Below, piece after piece: positions 5,206 to 6,539 of a DNA stretch of 6,539 nt. Positions within the stretch are counted from its first letter, which is position 1. Every line of letters starts with the position of its first letter. A program made the position numbers and the translations under genes. A model generated the notes under the pieces. That model ran no database searches and was not told where the DNA came from. It worked only from the letters and a program-made list of their open reading frames with translations. Origin of the DNA: Bin22 sp034428635 (GTDB taxonomy: Bacteria; Chloroflexota; Dehalococcoidia; Lucifugimonadales; UBA3495); assembly GCA_034428635.1 (NCBI GenBank), contig DAOUHR010000048.1:1-6539 (forward strand), given 5' to 3'.

Positions 5206-6408
5206 TCAGCTAAGCTTGGCAGCCCGCGGATGGGTAGCCGCCGCCACCTGCGCGGCAGTCAGGCCGGCGAACCGCTGCGGGCGGTAGGGCGCCAGCACCG
5301 CCTCCGCCGGCATCCTGTCGCAGATTTCCTGGGCGGCCAACTGGCTGAGCGCCGGGGCCAGGGTAACGCCGCTGTGGGTCAGGGCGATGTACAGGTTGGG
5401 CGCCTCGGACGCAAACCCCATCACCGGGTAGCCGTCCAGGGGCATGGGACGCCAGCCCACGGGCACCGGAATGGCCTCCGCGCCGGCGGCCCTTGGCAGG
5501 TAGCGGCAGGCCCGGGCAAGCAGGTCATCGGCGTGGGCCTGGGAGTCGTCCTCGGCCAGGCTTTCCTGGTCGCCCTCGCCAATCATCAGGCGGCCGTCGG
5601 GGCACTGCCGGATGTGGATCTCGCGGCGACCGTCGCCCAGGGGTGGGGCATACACCACCGGCACGTTCCGGAGCAGGGGCGGCAGTGGGGTAGTCCGTAT
5701 TACCACGCCCGGGCTTCCCGCCTGGGGTACGTTGACCCCGGCCAGGGCAGCCAGGCGGGTGGTGTCTGTTCCCGCGGCCATCACTACAGCGTCAACGCCC
5801 CTGGAACCTGCTCCGGTTTGCAGTGAGCAGACCCGGCCGTCACTAGCGAACTCAAACCCAAGAACTTCCGTTCCGGTGAGGACCTCGCAGCCCATTTCCC
5901 GCAGGCGGCGCAGGCAGGCGTCCACCACCATCTGGGGTTCCACCTGGCCCTCGTTGGGATTGTATTCGGCGGCGGCCACCGGCCCAACTTCCAGCGCCGG
6001 TTCCAGGCGCTGCAACTCGCCAGCGTCGACCAGGCGGGTTGGGTAGCCCCACGACTGCAACTGCCGCACCCGGACCACAATCCTTTCGGCGTTGGCCGGG
6101 TCGGCCTCCCAGGAAACCTTGCCGCCCCAGCGCAGGCCGACGCTGGCCGGGTCACCATCATCGCCAATGGCCTGGGCGAAGCGGGTCCACATGTCCAGCG
6201 AGCGGCGGTTCAGGTTGTGGTAGGCCACGGGTTCCTTCGCCCCGGCATTGATCCAGGCAAAGCTGTGGCTGGACGCTCCGTGGCCGGGGTGGCCCTTGTC
6301 GATAAGAGTGACCCGGGCGCCACGCCGGGCCAGGCGCCATGCGATGGTGGCGCCCATGATGCCCGCGCCTATTACCGCTACGCTCTTGGGGTGCTCAGGG
6401 CTGGCCAA
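5206..6408 (-). CDS. DAO-family FAD-dependent oxidoreductase (second copy type)
   Basis: A 400-residue cytosolic flavoprotein of the same superfamily as the plus-strand oxidoreductase but a different branch. The FAD motif is VIGAGIMGATIAWRLARRG (12-30; G14, G16, G19) with D37 binding the ribose. GASSHSFAWINA (44-55), YNPNEGQVEPQ (149-159), RPMPLDGYPVMG (320-331) and THSGVTLAP (344-352) are typical of soluble D-amino-acid dehydrogenase/amine oxidase-like members. No signal peptide is seen. The start is a TTG at 6408-6406, chosen because GGAAGGAG (6425-6418) lies 9 nt upstream and the Rossmann strand begins ten residues in; no ATG fits. It follows the LLM gene by 61 nt and precedes the methyltransferase, so the three probably form one operon. 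The substrate cannot be deduced. Confidence 0.92.
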   Translation of the reverse strand: MASPEHPKSVAVIGAGIMGATIAWRLARRGARVTLIDKGHPGHGASSHSFAWINAGAKEPVAYHNLNRRSLDMWTRFAQAIGDDGDPASVGLRWGGKVSWEADPANAERIVVRVRQLQSWGYPTRLVDAGELQRLEPALEVGPVAAAEYNPNEGQVEPQMVVDACLRRLREMGCEVLTGTEVLGFEFASDGRVCSLQTGAGSRGVDAVVMAAGTDTTRLAALAGVNVPQAGSPGVVIRTTPLPPLLRNVPVVYAPPLGDGRREIHIRQCPDGRLMIGEGDQESLAEDDSQAHADDLLARACRYLPRAAGAEAIPVPVGWRPMPLDGYPVMGFASEAPNLYIALTHSGVTLAPALSQLAAQEICDRMPAEAVLAPYRPQRFAGLTAAQVAAATHPRAAKLS

Positions 6409-6417
6409 AGGGTGTGT

Positions 6418-6425
6418 CTCCTTCC
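6418..6425 (-). promoter_or_regulatory. Ribosome binding site supporting a TTG start
   Basis: GGAAGGAG on the minus strand stands 9 nt upstream of the TTG at 6408. It is the only strong SD near the 5' end of the oxidoreductase gene and decides the non-ATG start. Confidence 0.75.
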
Positions 6426-6469
6426 GTTGCGACGGTGTGTAGAGCTGGAATTGGTCGCGGCTCCGAAGG

Positions 6470-6539
6470 CTACCGGAACTTCGGCATAACTTCCCTGCCG
6501 AATAGCTCCATCGACCGCATGACTTTGGAATGCTCCATG
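6470..6539 (-). CDS. C-terminal end of a probable LLM-class flavin-dependent oxidoreductase (partial)
   Basis: Only the last 22 codons and the TAG are in the window; the gene continues beyond 6539. The residues, MEHSKVMRSMELFGREVMPKFR, are listed here because nothing else of the protein is available. SMELFGREVMPKFR is the closing-helix pattern usual in luciferase-like (LLM) FMN- or F420-dependent monooxygenases, whose proteins typically end in a helix ...S.(E/R)LF...V(M/I)P.(F/L). The same strand and 61-nt spacing to the second DAO oxidoreductase suggest one operon. The family call rests on this short tail alone and could be wrong. Confidence 0.55.
   Translation of the reverse strand, partial: MEHSKVMRSMELFGREVMPKFR

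Noticed and set aside
1..6539. CRISPR array, tRNA, rRNA or riboswitch
   Set aside because: No regularly spaced direct repeats, no cloverleaf with a T-loop consensus, and no conserved riboswitch core were seen. The repeats present are inverted and of differing sequence.

Overview
The window looks like GC-rich bacterial chromosome, apparently metagenomic. The mix of a class III aminotransferase, two DAO-type flavoproteins, an SDR and an LLM-type flavin oxidoreductase, together with abundant intergenic fold-back repeats, is what I would expect from a Chloroflexota lineage of the SAR202/Dehalococcoidia kind. That is an inference from gene flavour; there is no rRNA or other phylogenetic marker here. 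Strong Shine-Dalgarno (SD) sequences of the GAAGGAGG type precede the plus-strand genes.

Layout. 1-426 is non-coding and holds a small hairpin (5-26), a nested fold-back repeat (35-167) and a 10-bp tandem repeat (229-248), ending in the SD of the first gene. 427-1764 (+) is a PLP class III aminotransferase related to glutamate-1-semialdehyde aminomutase. 1765-2133 carries a terminator-like hairpin and a 198-bp MITE-like element. 2134-3345 (+) is a DAO-family FAD oxidoreductase, and 3359-4135 (+) is an SDR coupled to it across 13 nt. After a 77-bp convergent gap the minus strand reads, from right to left: the last 22 codons of a probable LLM-class flavin oxidoreductase (6470-6539), a second DAO-family oxidoreductase (5206-6408, TTG start), a 121-bp MITE-like element (5049-5169), and a class I SAM methyltransferase (4213-5046). 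The genes suggest oxidative or transamination catabolism of amines or amino acids, but the sequence does not fix a substrate.

The most interesting signal is in the gaps. Two unrelated small inverted-repeat elements each sit inside a translation-initiation region. The first has 12-bp perfect terminal repeats and exact 10-bp flanking duplications, and the duplicated bases are the SD of the DAO gene, so the gene kept a copy. The second sits between an orphaned GGAGG and the methyltransferase ATG. Removing it with one copy of its TAA duplication restores GGAGG, a 5-nt spacer and ATG, so this insertion appears to have separated the gene from its SD. No transposase, CRISPR array, tRNA or rRNA gene was seen.
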